Shown here: piece by piece, positions 33,889 through 44,200 of the stretch
Position numbering within the stretch: position 1 is the stretch's first letter
How the letters are laid out: each line of letters starts with the position of its first letter
Assembly (NCBI RefSeq): GCF_018614955.1
Contig: NZ_JAGGNV010000034.1
Location: 1 to 64,000, forward strand
DNA: 64,000 nt
Direction: 5' to 3'
Source: Variovorax paradoxus
Lineage (GTDB): Bacteria > Pseudomonadota > Gammaproteobacteria > Burkholderiales > Burkholderiaceae_C
Program-made: the position numbers and the translations under genes
Notes under the pieces: generated by a model
The model's database searches: none
The model's input: only the letters and a program-made list of their open reading frames with translations
Told to the model about the DNA's origin: nothing

Positions 33889-36800
33889 ATGGATACATCT
33901 AGGCCGGCACACGAGGCAGGGAAGCAACAGGGCGAACAGCGGAGCCACCAGTTCATGGAACAAGGACCTCAACCCAATTCTTCGACCGAGGCGACGGCGC
34001 TTTCGCTGGCGGACCTGTTCGTCCCCCGCGCCGGCGCAGCCGGGCAAGCCACGGTGCAAGTCTCCAGCCTCGATATCCCGCCGGCACTCGCGACCCGTTG
34101 GGCCGCGCAGGCCCAGGCATCCGGCTTTCTGCCCGACACGCTCTTCGCCGCTTCATGGATCCTGCTTCAATCCCGCTGGCTGGGCCTGGCGGCGGTGGAG
34201 TTTCACGAGGCACCGGGTGCCGGCATCGCCCTGAACTGCGACGACACCACGACAGCGCAGCAATGGCTGGCCGCGGTCGACAGCGCACGCCGCCACGGCG
34301 TCGTCGCATCGACGGCCGGCTCGCCGTCCCCTTTTGCGCTCTGGCTCCGTGACGGCGCGAGCGCCGACCAGGCCGACGCGCCTTCGCTTCAGCTGGAATT
34401 CCATGCGCCCGCGGGCCGGCCGGCGACGCTCCGGCTGGCTGCCGCCGCGTCGCTGATGGACAGCGCGATCGAAGTCGGCCTGCTGCCGGCCATCGCCGAT
34501 ACCGCCTCGGATCTGCTCGATCGCCCCGCGGCAAGCCTGCGCGAGATCCGCACGCTGCCGGCCATCGACAGCCAGCGCCAACTGGAGACATGGAACAGCG
34601 CAGCCTCGGCCTACGACGCGGCGCTGACCGTCCACGCCGCCTTCGACCGCCAGGTCGCCGCCCGGCCCGATGCGATCGCGCTGGTGGGCGTCGAGGGCGC
34701 GCTGAGCTACCGCGAGCTGGCCGCGCGCGCCGAGTTGCTGGCGCGCCGGCTGCAGGCGCGCGGCATCCGTGCCGGCGACACCGTGGGCGTGATGCTCGAC
34801 CGCTCGAGCGCGGCCGTGGTCGTGCTGCTCGGCATCCTGAAGGCCGGCGCGGTCTACGTGCCGGTGCAACCCGATTTCCCGACCGAGCGCATCGCGTTCA
34901 TGCTCTCGCATTCCGACGTCGGGCTGGTCGTGACCCAGGCCGCGTACCGGCAACTGGTGCCGAGCGAGCGGCCACGCCTGTCCATCGACGACGGCGCCGC
35001 CCAGGATGCCGCGCTGCCGCCGCTCGCACCGGCCGTGGCCGACGGCGAATCGGTGGCCTATGTGATGTACACCTCGGGCTCGACCGGAACGCCCAAGGGC
35101 ATCGAGATCTGCCATCGCTCGATCCTGCGCCTGGTGGTCGACGCGCACTATGTCGAACTCCGTCCGGGCGAGGCCATGCTGCATGCGGCGCCGTTGGGCT
35201 TCGATGCCTCGACGCTGGAGATCTGGGGACCGCTGCTCAACGGCGGCATCTGCGTGGTGCATGACGAGAAGGTGCCCACGGGTGGCGGCCTCGCACGCAC
35301 CATCGCTCAGCATTCGGTAAAGACCGCCTGGCTCACCGCCGGCCTGTTCAATGTCGTGGTCGACGACGATCCCGCGCAATTGGCGGACCTGCGCCAGCTG
35401 CTCACCGGCGGCGAGGCACTGTCGGTGCCGCATGTGCGGCGCGCACTGGCGGCGCTGCCCGGGCTCACGCTGATCAATGGCTACGGGCCGACCGAGTGCA
35501 CGACCTTCGCGGCCACGCACCGCATTCCGCGGGGCCTGCCGGCCGACGCGCGCTCGGTGCCCATCGGCCGCCCGATCAACGAGACCGTGCTGCGCGTGCT
35601 GAGCCCCGCGATGGCGATGCTGCCTGCCGGCCTGGTCGGCGAGCTCTGCATCGGCGGGCGCGGCCTGGCGCGCGGCTACCTGCAGCGCCCCGACCTGAGC
35701 GCCGAACGCTTCGTGGCCGATCCCTTCGGCGCACCCGGCGAGCGCCTCTACCGCACCGGCGACCAGGCGCGCTGGCTGCCCGACGGCAGCATCGAATACA
35801 TCGGCCGCATCGATGGCCAGGTGAAGATCCGCGGCCATCGCATCGAAATCGGCGAGGTCGAGGCCGCGCTGCTCGCCCATCCCGGCATCAAGTCCTGTGC
35901 GGTCGTGCCGCGCGCGGATGCGAGCGGCCGGCTGCGTCTCGTCGCCTACCTCGTGGCGCGCGGCGCCGAGCTGCCGTGGAGCCTGCTGCGCCAGCATCTC
36001 GCCGATCGCCTGCCCGAAGCCATGCTGCCGGCGGCGCAGGTCTGGCTCGAACAGCTGCCGGTCACGACCAACGGCAAGCTGGACCGCCGCGCGCTGCCCG
36101 AACCGCCGCGGCAACGGCCCGAGCTCGCGCAGCCCTTCGAGGAAGCGCGCAGCGACACGGAGCGCCGCGTCTGCGCCGCCTTCGCGCGCGCCCTGGGCCT
36201 CGACCAGGTCGGCCGCAGCGACAACTTCTTCGACCTCGGCGGCGATTCGCTGCTGGTGCTGCGGGTGCTGCGCGATCTGCAGCAGGGCAGCGAACGCCGC
36301 CTCTCGACCAATCTGTTCTTCCGCCAGCCGACGCCCGCCGCTCTGGCCGCCGACATGCAGGCGCAGCACGACGAAGCCGCGGCGCCGCAGCGAGAACGCG
36401 CCGTCGCAGCGAAGCCGGCAAGCGTCAGCGACATGGAACCGGTGGCGCTGATCGCCATGGCCGGCCGCTTCCCGGGCGCCGCCGACGTCGAGCAGTTCTG
36501 GGACAACCTGATGGCCGGTCGCGAATCGATCAGCTTCTTCGACGACGCGACGCTGGACGCCGGCGTCAGCGCCGCGCTGCGCGCCGACCCGCTCTACGTG
36601 CGCGCTCGCGGCGTGATCGACGACATCGATCAGTTCGACGCGGCCTTCTTCGGCATCAACCCGAAGGAAGCGGAGCTGATGGACCCGCAGCAGCGCGTGT
36701 TCCTCGAGATCTGCTGGGAATGCCTGGAACGCGCCGGCTACGTGCCCGACCAGGCGCCCGGTCCGGTCGGCGTGTACGGCGGCATGTACAACGCCAGCTA

Positions 36801-39800
36801 CTTCCAGCGCCACGTCTCGACGAGGCCCGACCTGGTCGAGATGATCGGCGAGTTCCAGGTGATGCTGGCCAACGAGAAGGACTACATCACCACGCGCGTG
36901 GCGAACAAGCTCAACCTCACCGGCCCGGCCGTGAGCGTGCACACCGCCTGCTCGACCTCGCTGGTGGCGATCGCCCAGGCCTTCTTCGCGCTGCGCACCG
37001 GCCAGTGCCGCATGGCGCTGGCGGGCGGCGCCTCGGTCACCTGCCCGCCGAAGAGCGGCTATCTCTACAACGAAGGCTCGATGCTGTCGCCCGACGGCCA
37101 TACGCGCAGCTTCGATGCCCGGGCCAAGGGCACGGTGTTCAGCGACGGCGCGACGGTCGTGCTGCTCAAGCGGCTCTCCGATGCGATCGCCGACGGCGAC
37201 ACCATCTACGCGGTGCTGCGCGGCGCGGCCATCAACAACGACGGCGGCGCCAAGGCCAGCTTCACCGCACCCAGCGTGGATGGCCAGGCCGCGGTGATCG
37301 AAGCTGCGCTCGCCTCGGCCGGCGTCGAGGCGCGCAGCATCTCCTACGTCGAGACGCACGGCACGGCGACGCCGATGGGCGATCCGATCGAGGTCGAGGG
37401 CCTCGCGCGCGCCTATGCCGCGCACACCGCCGACACCGGCTTCTGCACCATCGGCTCGCTGAAGAGCAATGTCGGCCACATGGTCACCGCCGCGGGTGCG
37501 GCCGGCCTCATCAAGACCGCTCTCGCCCTGCACTGCGAGGCGATCCCGGCCAGCCTGCACTACGAGGCACCGAACCCGGCCATCGATTTCGACGCCACGC
37601 CCTTCCGCGTGAACAGCCAGCTTCGCACCTGGCCGCGCGAGGCCGCGCCGCGGCGCGCCGGCGTCAGCAGCTTCGGCGTCGGCGGCACGAATGCGCACGT
37701 GATCGTCGAGGAAGCGCCGCTCGCCGCGCCTTCCGATCCGGCGAGCGGCCCGCAACTGCTCACGCTCTCTGCGCGGACGCCGGCGGCGCTCGCAGCCGCC
37801 GCCAGCCGGCTGGCCGATCACCTCGATGCGCACCGCGAACTCTCGCTGGCCGACGTCGCCCACACGCTGCGCGTGGGACGCAAGCAGTTCGCACAGCGCG
37901 CCTGCGTGGTCGCCGAGTCCATCGACGAGGCCGTGGCCGCATTGCGCAGCGCCGACTCGGCCGCCCGCACCGGCGCCGCGGTCAATGCCTGGGTGCCGCA
38001 AGCGGTCTTCATGTTCCCCGGCCAGGGCGCGCAATACGCCGGCATGGGCCGCACGCTGTACGCCGGCGATGCCGTCTTCCGCGCGGCCTTCGACGAATGC
38101 CTGCGGGCTTTCGAGGGCGTGCTCGGCTTCGACCTGCGCGAGCGCATGTTCTCGGACGATGCTGCCGCGCTGGCGCCGACCTCGGTCACTCAGCCCGCCA
38201 CCTTCGCGCTCGAATACGCGCTGGCGCGCCAGCTCATGGCGCTCGATGTGAAGCCGGCCGCGATGATCGGCCACAGCGTCGGCGAGTTCGCCGCCGCCGT
38301 GCTGGCCGGCGTGATGCGGCTCGAGGATGCGGCGCGGCTGGTCGCGCGGCGCGGCGCGCTGATGCAGGCATTGCCGGCCGGCACCATGCTCTCGGTGCGC
38401 CTGCCGGCCGCCGAGCTGCAGCCGCTCCTGCCCGAAGGGATTTCGCTCGCGGCCGACAACGGCCCGGCAGTCTGCGTGGCCGCCGGCCCGAGCGACGCCA
38501 TCGAGAAGCTGCGCGCCGAGCTCGAAGCCAAGGGCATCGTCGCGAAAACGCTTTCGACCTCGCATGCCTTCCACTCCGCAATGATGGATGCGGCGGTCAC
38601 GCCCTTCGAGGCGCTGGTGCGCGAGACGCCGCTCGCCCCGCCGGCGCTGCCGATCTATTCGACCCTCACCGGCCGCCTGCTGAGCGCCGAGGAAGCGACC
38701 GACCCGCGCTACTGGGCGCGCCACCTGCGCGAAACGGTGCGCTTCTCGCCCGCCGTGCGCGAGGTGCTGGCCCAACTCGCGCACCCGCTCTTCGTCGAGA
38801 TCGGCCCGCGCAACACGCTGGCCACCCTGGTGCGCCAGCACGCGAGCAAGGCCCTGCCCGCACCGGCGGCCTCGCTGCTCGCCGACCAGCCGAGCAGCGA
38901 GAGCGCCGCCTGGCGGCTCGGCGCCGGCCGGCTCTGGGCCCAGGGCGTCGAAATCGACCTGGCAGCCCTCGACGCGCGCGCACGCAAGCAGCGCGTGCGC
39001 CTGCCCACCTATCCCTTCGAGCGCAAGCGCTTCTGGGTCGACATCGCTTCGGCGCCTGTCACACCTGCACCTGCGCCCGCGCTCGCCGTTTCCGCTTCCG
39101 TGCCCCCACCGACCCCATCGATTCCGGAGTTGACAATGACCGTCGCTGCTGCTGCCGCCGCCACTTCCGCACCGCCCGCGCGGCGCGCCTCCCTCGTCAC
39201 GCGCCTGCGCGAGCTGTTCGAGAACCTCTCGGGCGCCGACATGGCCGACGTCGACGGCGCCGCGCCCTTCGTCGAGATCGGCCTCGACTCGCTCACGCTC
39301 ACGCAGGCCGCGTTGCAGGTCAAGAAGACCTTCAAGGTGAACCTGACTTTCCGGCAGCTGATGGAGAGCTATCGCAGCTTCGACGCGCTGGCCGAGTTCC
39401 TCGATGCGACGCTGCCGCCGGACACGGTCGCAGCGGTCGTGCCGCCGGCGATGCCGGCGATGCCCGCCGCCGTGCCGCAGCAACCGGTGCTTGCCGCAGT
39501 GCCGGTCATGCAGCCCGCGGCAGTCGTGACGAGCGGCAACGGCAGCCTGGTGCAGCAGGTCATCGCGCAACAGATGCAATTGATGCAACAGCAACTCGCA
39601 TTGCTGTCGGCGGCGCCGACGGTTCCGGCCAGCCCTGTGCTGCCGGCACCGGCGGTGGAGCAACCCACGCCCATGGCCACCGCCGCGGCCACGGCGTCCA
39701 ACACCCCCGAGCCGGCTGCAGAGGAGCCGCCCGTCGCGCCGAAGTACGACGTCAAGAAAGCCTTCGGCGCCATCGCGCGCATCCACACGCAGAGCAAGGA

Positions 39801-41286
39801 ACCGACCGAGCGCCAGAAGGCGCGGCTGGCGGCCTTCATGCGCCGCTATGTAGAGCGCACCCAGAAGAGCAAGGCTTTCACCGAGCGCAACCGCTCGCAC
39901 ATGGCCGACCCGCGCGTGGTCAACGGCTTCCGGCCCGCGACCAAGGAGATCACCTACCAGATCGTGATCGAGCGCTCCAAGGGCTCGCGCATGTGGGACA
40001 TCGACGGCAACGAGTACGTCGACACGCTCAACGGCTTCGGCATGAACCTCTTCGGCTGGACGCCCGACTTCATCAACGAGGCGGTGAAGAAGCAGCTCAA
40101 CCTGGGCTACGAGATCGGCCCGCAGCATCCGCTGGCCGCCGACGTGACCCGGCTCTTGTGCGAGCTCACCGGCTTCGACCGCGCGGGCCTGTGCAACACC
40201 GGTTCCGAGGCGGTGATGGCGGCGCTGCGCATCGCGCGCACCGTCACCGGCCGCAGCACCGTGGTGCTCTTCACCGGCTCCTACCACGGCACTTTCGACG
40301 AGGTGCTGGTGCGCGCGGGCCGCAGTGCCAAGGGCATGTCGGCCGCACCCGGCGTGCTGCAGGGCATGTTCGGCGACGTTCGCGTGCTGGACTACGGCAC
40401 GCCCGAGGCGCTCGAATTCATCCGCGCCAACGCCGAGGACCTGGCTGCCGTGCTGGTCGAGCCGGTGCAGAGCCGACGGCCCGACTTCCAGCCGCGCGAG
40501 TTCCTGCGCGAGGTGCGCGCGATCACCGAGAAGTCCGACACCTGCCTGATCTTCGACGAGGTCATCACCGGCTTCCGCTGCGACCTGGGCGGCGCGCAGG
40601 CGCTGTTCGGCATTCGCGCCGACCTCGCCACCTACGGCAAGGTGCTGGGCGGCGGCATGCCCGTGGGCGTGATCGCGGGCAGGCGGCAGTACATGGATGC
40701 GCTCGACGGCGGTCCCTGGCAGTACGGCGACGACTCGGTGCCCACCGTAGGCGTGACCTACTTCGCCGGCACCTTCGTGCGGCATCCGCTCGCGCTGGCC
40801 GCCGCCAAGGCCGCGCTCGAACACCTGAAGGCGGACAACAACAAGCTGCAGACGCAGCTGAACCTGCACACCGCGGCCATGGCCGACGAGCTCTCGGCCT
40901 TCTGCCGCGAGGTCGGCGCGCCGGTCGAGATCCGCTACTTCTCCTCGCTCTGGCGCGTGAGCTGGCTCGAAGACCATCCGCTGCAGGACCTGCTGTTCGC
41001 GATGATGCGCAGCCGCGGCGTGCACATCCTCGACAACTTCCCCTGCTTCATGACGGCGGCGCATTCGCAGGAGGACATCGCGACCATCAAGTCCGCCTTC
41101 AAGGAATCGATCGCCGAATTGCAGGAAGCCGAGCTGCTGCCGCGCCGCGCCGCGCCCAAGACGGTGCTCGACCCTTCGCATCCACCCGCACCCGACGCGC
41201 GGCTCGGCCGCGACAAGGACGGCCAACCCGCGTGGTTCGTGCCCGATCCGAACGCCCACGGCAAATTCACGAAGTACAAAGCATGA
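33889..41286 (+). CDS. Hybrid NRPS-PKS-aminotransferase megaenzyme
   Basis: 2465 residues. Order: a partial condensation-like N-terminus without HHxxxDG (about 40-245); an A domain (about 250-765, YTSGSTGTPKG near 392); a T domain (Ser787 in LGGDSL); a ketosynthase (850-1280; Cys1021, His1157, His1197); a malonyl-type acyltransferase (1330-1690; Ser1463 in GHSVG, HAFH at 1559); an ACP (Ser1801 in GLDSL); a Pro/Gln/Ala-rich linker; and a class III aminotransferase (1950-2440, Lys2251, FDEVITGF). Predicted chemistry: load an amino acid, add one malonate, then transaminate the beta-keto group (no ketoreductase). ATG 33889 has a poor ribosome binding site; ATG 33955 is an alternative. The stop overlaps the next start. 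The layout recalls iturin-type beta-amino modules, but the starter is an amino acid rather than a fatty acid. Confidence 0.93.
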   Translation: MDTSRPAHEAGKQQGEQRSHQFMEQGPQPNSSTEATALSLADLFVPRAGAAGQATVQVSSLDIPPALATRWAAQAQASGFLPDTLFAASWILLQSRWLGLAAVEFHEAPGAGIALNCDDTTTAQQWLAAVDSARRHGVVASTAGSPSPFALWLRDGASADQADAPSLQLEFHAPAGRPATLRLAAAASLMDSAIEVGLLPAIADTASDLLDRPAASLREIRTLPAIDSQRQLETWNSAASAYDAALTVHAAFDRQVAARPDAIALVGVEGALSYRELAARAELLARRLQARGIRAGDTVGVMLDRSSAAVVVLLGILKAGAVYVPVQPDFPTERIAFMLSHSDVGLVVTQAAYRQLVPSERPRLSIDDGAAQDAALPPLAPAVADGESVAYVMYTSGSTGTPKGIEICHRSILRLVVDAHYVELRPGEAMLHAAPLGFDASTLEIWGPLLNGGICVVHDEKVPTGGGLARTIAQHSVKTAWLTAGLFNVVVDDDPAQLADLRQLLTGGEALSVPHVRRALAALPGLTLINGYGPTECTTFAATHRIPRGLPADARSVPIGRPINETVLRVLSPAMAMLPAGLVGELCIGGRGLARGYLQRPDLSAERFVADPFGAPGERLYRTGDQARWLPDGSIEYIGRIDGQVKIRGHRIEIGEVEAALLAHPGIKSCAVVPRADASGRLRLVAYLVARGAELPWSLLRQHLADRLPEAMLPAAQVWLEQLPVTTNGKLDRRALPEPPRQRPELAQPFEEARSDTERRVCAAFARALGLDQVGRSDNFFDLGGDSLLVLRVLRDLQQGSERRLSTNLFFRQPTPAALAADMQAQHDEAAAPQRERAVAAKPASVSDMEPVALIAMAGRFPGAADVEQFWDNLMAGRESISFFDDATLDAGVSAALRADPLYVRARGVIDDIDQFDAAFFGINPKEAELMDPQQRVFLEICWECLERAGYVPDQAPGPVGVYGGMYNASYFQRHVSTRPDLVEMIGEFQVMLANEKDYITTRVANKLNLTGPAVSVHTACSTSLVAIAQAFFALRTGQCRMALAGGASVTCPPKSGYLYNEGSMLSPDGHTRSFDARAKGTVFSDGATVVLLKRLSDAIADGDTIYAVLRGAAINNDGGAKASFTAPSVDGQAAVIEAALASAGVEARSISYVETHGTATPMGDPIEVEGLARAYAAHTADTGFCTIGSLKSNVGHMVTAAGAAGLIKTALALHCEAIPASLHYEAPNPAIDFDATPFRVNSQLRTWPREAAPRRAGVSSFGVGGTNAHVIVEEAPLAAPSDPASGPQLLTLSARTPAALAAAASRLADHLDAHRELSLADVAHTLRVGRKQFAQRACVVAESIDEAVAALRSADSAARTGAAVNAWVPQAVFMFPGQGAQYAGMGRTLYAGDAVFRAAFDECLRAFEGVLGFDLRERMFSDDAAALAPTSVTQPATFALEYALARQLMALDVKPAAMIGHSVGEFAAAVLAGVMRLEDAARLVARRGALMQALPAGTMLSVRLPAAELQPLLPEGISLAADNGPAVCVAAGPSDAIEKLRAELEAKGIVAKTLSTSHAFHSAMMDAAVTPFEALVRETPLAPPALPIYSTLTGRLLSAEEATDPRYWARHLRETVRFSPAVREVLAQLAHPLFVEIGPRNTLATLVRQHASKALPAPAASLLADQPSSESAAWRLGAGRLWAQGVEIDLAALDARARKQRVRLPTYPFERKRFWVDIASAPVTPAPAPALAVSASVPPPTPSIPELTMTVAAAAAATSAPPARRASLVTRLRELFENLSGADMADVDGAAPFVEIGLDSLTLTQAALQVKKTFKVNLTFRQLMESYRSFDALAEFLDATLPPDTVAAVVPPAMPAMPAAVPQQPVLAAVPVMQPAAVVTSGNGSLVQQVIAQQMQLMQQQLALLSAAPTVPASPVLPAPAVEQPTPMATAAATASNTPEPAAEEPPVAPKYDVKKAFGAIARIHTQSKEPTERQKARLAAFMRRYVERTQKSKAFTERNRSHMADPRVVNGFRPATKEITYQIVIERSKGSRMWDIDGNEYVDTLNGFGMNLFGWTPDFINEAVKKQLNLGYEIGPQHPLAADVTRLLCELTGFDRAGLCNTGSEAVMAALRIARTVTGRSTVVLFTGSYHGTFDEVLVRAGRSAKGMSAAPGVLQGMFGDVRVLDYGTPEALEFIRANAEDLAAVLVEPVQSRRPDFQPREFLREVRAITEKSDTCLIFDEVITGFRCDLGGAQALFGIRADLATYGKVLGGGMPVGVIAGRRQYMDALDGGPWQYGDDSVPTVGVTYFAGTFVRHPLALAAAKAALEHLKADNNKLQTQLNLHTAAMADELSAFCREVGAPVEIRYFSSLWRVSWLEDHPLQDLLFAMMRSRGVHILDNFPCFMTAAHSQEDIATIKSAFKESIAELQEAELLPRRAAPKTVLDPSHPPAPDARLGRDKDGQPAWFVPDPNAHGKFTKYKA

Positions 41287-44200
41287 TCGACGCAGTCGCC
41301 ACCCTGTCCGCCGAGGACGCCGCCGAGGAATTCGATCCCTTCGCCTCGGGCCTGATCGAGCGCGTCGTCTCGACCACCGAGGCGCAGCGCGAGGTCTGGC
41401 TCGGCGATCGCCTGAGTCCGGAAGCCTCGCTGGCCTACAACGAGACGCTCCGGCTGCGGCTCAAGGGCACGCTGGACACGCGTGCACTCGCCAGCGCGCT
41501 CGACCGGCTGGTGGCGCGCCACGAATCGCTGCGCGCCACCATCTCGCCTGACGGCACGCAGCTGCTGATCGGCGAGGCCGCGCCGGTCCACATGGCCGAA
41601 TACGATCTCGGCGCGCTCGATGCAGCGGCGCAGAAGCGCAGGCTCGAGGAAGAGGGCGTTGCCGCCGTGCTCGAGCCGTTCCAGCTCGAGCAGGGGCCGC
41701 TCTTCAGGGCCGCGCTCTTCCGGCTGTCGCCGATCGACCACGTGCTCGTGATGAGCGCGCACCACGCGATCTGCGACGGCTGGTCCTGGGGCGTCATCAG
41801 CCAGGACCTCGGCAGTCTCTATGCCGAACAGATCGGCGCCGGTCCGGCATTGGAGCCGGCGGCCCAGTACTCCGACTACGCCGCCTGGGAGGCCCAAGAG
41901 GCGAACGGCCCCGAGATGGACTCCCACGTCGGCTACTGGCTCTCGCGCTTCGCCGGCGGCAGCCTGCCGGTGCTGGAGCTGCCGCTGGACCGCCCGCGGC
42001 CGGCGGTGCGCACCTTCAATGCCTACCGCATCGATCACGTCTTGAGCCAGGACCTTATCGACGGCCTGCGCAAGGTCGGTGCCGTCTCGGGCACCAGCCT
42101 GTTCGCGACCATGTTCAGCGCCTTCGCCGCGACCCTGCACCGCCTGACGGCGCAGGACGACCTGGTGATCGGCATCGCGGCCGCGGGCCAGATGCCCAGC
42201 GACATGCCCTCGCTGGTGGGCCACTGCGTGAACCTGCTGCCGATCCGCGTGGCGGTCGACGCCCAGGCGCCCTTCGATGCGCTGGCGCGCCAGGCGGGCA
42301 GCGCCCTGCTCGACGCCTTCGAGCACCAGACCCTGACCTACGGCGCACTGCTCAAGAAGCTGCCCGTGCCGCGCGACCCCAGCCGCCTGCCGCTGGTGAA
42401 TGTGCTGTTCAACGTGGACCGCGATGCCGCGCCCAACGAGGGTAATTTTCCGGACCTGCAGGTCGAGCAGAGCACCATCGCGCGCCGCTACGAGAACTTC
42501 GAACTCTTCCTCAACGTGACGCCCGTGGTGGGCGGCATGCAGATGGAGGCGCAGTACAACGCCGACCTTTACGACGATGCGACCGTGCGCCGCTGGCTCG
42601 GCATGTACGAAACCTTGCTGCGCGCCGTGGTGCGCGACCCGGCCCGTCCGGTCGGCAAGCTCGCGCTGCTGTCGCCCGCCGAAGCGCATGCCCTCACGAC
42701 GCTGCAGCCGGCGCCGACGCCATTGGAAGGCGCGCCGCTGATGCATGCCGGCTTCATGACGCATGCGGCGACGCAGCCCGCGCAGCCGGCTTTGCGCGAC
42801 GGCACCAGGCGCATGAGCTACCGCGAACTCGACGAACGCTCGAACCGATTGGCCCATGCGCTGCGTGCGCGCGGCATGGGCCGCGGCGAACGCGTCGGCC
42901 TGTGCCTGGACCGCGGCTTCGACATGTTCGTGGCCCTGCTCGCGGTGCAGAAGAGCGGCGCCGCCTACGTGCCGCTCGACCCCGCCTTCCCGCAGGCGCG
43001 GCTGGACTACTACGCCGAGGATGCGAAGCTCGGGCTGCTGCTGACCGCCTCCTCGATCGCCGCGGCGCCGAAGATGTGGCGCGAAGATGCGGCCGACCGC
43101 GTGCTGCTGCTCGACCTGGACACCGCCTGGCAGAACGAAGCGCCCACGCCGCTCGCGCCCGGCGCCCAGGATGCGCAGGGCGAGGACACGGCCTACGTGA
43201 TCTACACCTCCGGCTCGACCGGCAAGCCCAAGGGCGTGTGCGTGCCGCACCGCGCGGTGGCGAACCTGATGCAGACCATGCAGCGCGAGCCGGGCATCGG
43301 TGCGGGCGACCGCATGGCCGCGGTGACCACGCTGTCCTTCGACATGGCGGTGCCCGAGGTGATGCTGCCGCTGGCGGCGGGTGCCGAGATCGTGATCGTG
43401 CAGCGCGAGGTCGCGATGGACGGCAACCGGCTGCGCGCGCTGCTTGAGTCGGAAGCCATCACCATCCTGCAGGCCACGCCCGGCATGTGGCGGCTGCTGC
43501 TCGATGCCGAGTGGTCGGGCCCGCGCGGCTTCCGCGCCTGGATCGGCGCTGAGCCGGTGCCCGCGGATCTCTCGCTGGATCTGATGGACCGCACGAGCGA
43601 GCTCTGGAACCTCTACGGACCGACGGAAACCACCGTGTGGTCGACCGTCTGGCGCATGGAGCGCCCGATCGTCGCTGCGCGCGGCGTCTCCATCGGCCGG
43701 CCGATGGCCAACACCGGCGTCTGGATCCTCGACAGCAATCTGCAGCCCTGCCCGATCGGCGTGCCGGGCGAGATCTGCATCAGCGGCCTGGGCGTAACAC
43801 TGGGCTACCTCGAGCGGCCCGAGCTCACGGCCGAGCGCTTCGTGACGACCGCCATCGACGGCGTCGAAACGCTGATCTACCGCAGCGGCGACCGCGGCCG
43901 CTGGCGCAACGACGGCCTGCTGGAACACATGGGCCGCTTCGACTTCCAGGTCAAGGTGCGGGGCTACCGCATCGAGCTCGGCGAGATCGAGGCGCGCTGC
44001 AACGAGGCGCCGGGCGTGGCGCGCAGCGTGGTCGTGACGCGCGAAGACCAGCCGGGCGATGTGCGCCTGGTGGCCTACCTCGCGCCCTCGCCGGGTGCCA
44101 CGGTCGACCTGGCCGCGCTCGATCGTCATTTGCGCAGCCGCCTGCCGCAGTACATGGTGCCGCAGCACGTGGTCGGCCTCGATGCCATTCCGCTGCTGCC

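Noticed and set aside
34153..41259. Very long open frame on the minus strand opposite the hybrid NRPS gene
   Set aside because: It is the shadow of a high-GC gene with strong codon bias; its translation has no family motif, while the plus strand shows intact catalytic residues over the whole length.
35496..41282. Long plus-strand frame that appears to start inside the hybrid gene and run into the second NRPS gene
   Set aside because: Up to 41282 it is an out-of-frame shadow; the real gene begins at ATG 41283 on the ATGA overlap.
33889..41286. Assignment of the cluster to known siderophores of this group (variochelin-type)
   Set aside because: No hydroxylase, acylating starter, TonB receptor or siderophore regulator is in the locus, and the aminotransferase domain does not fit such products.
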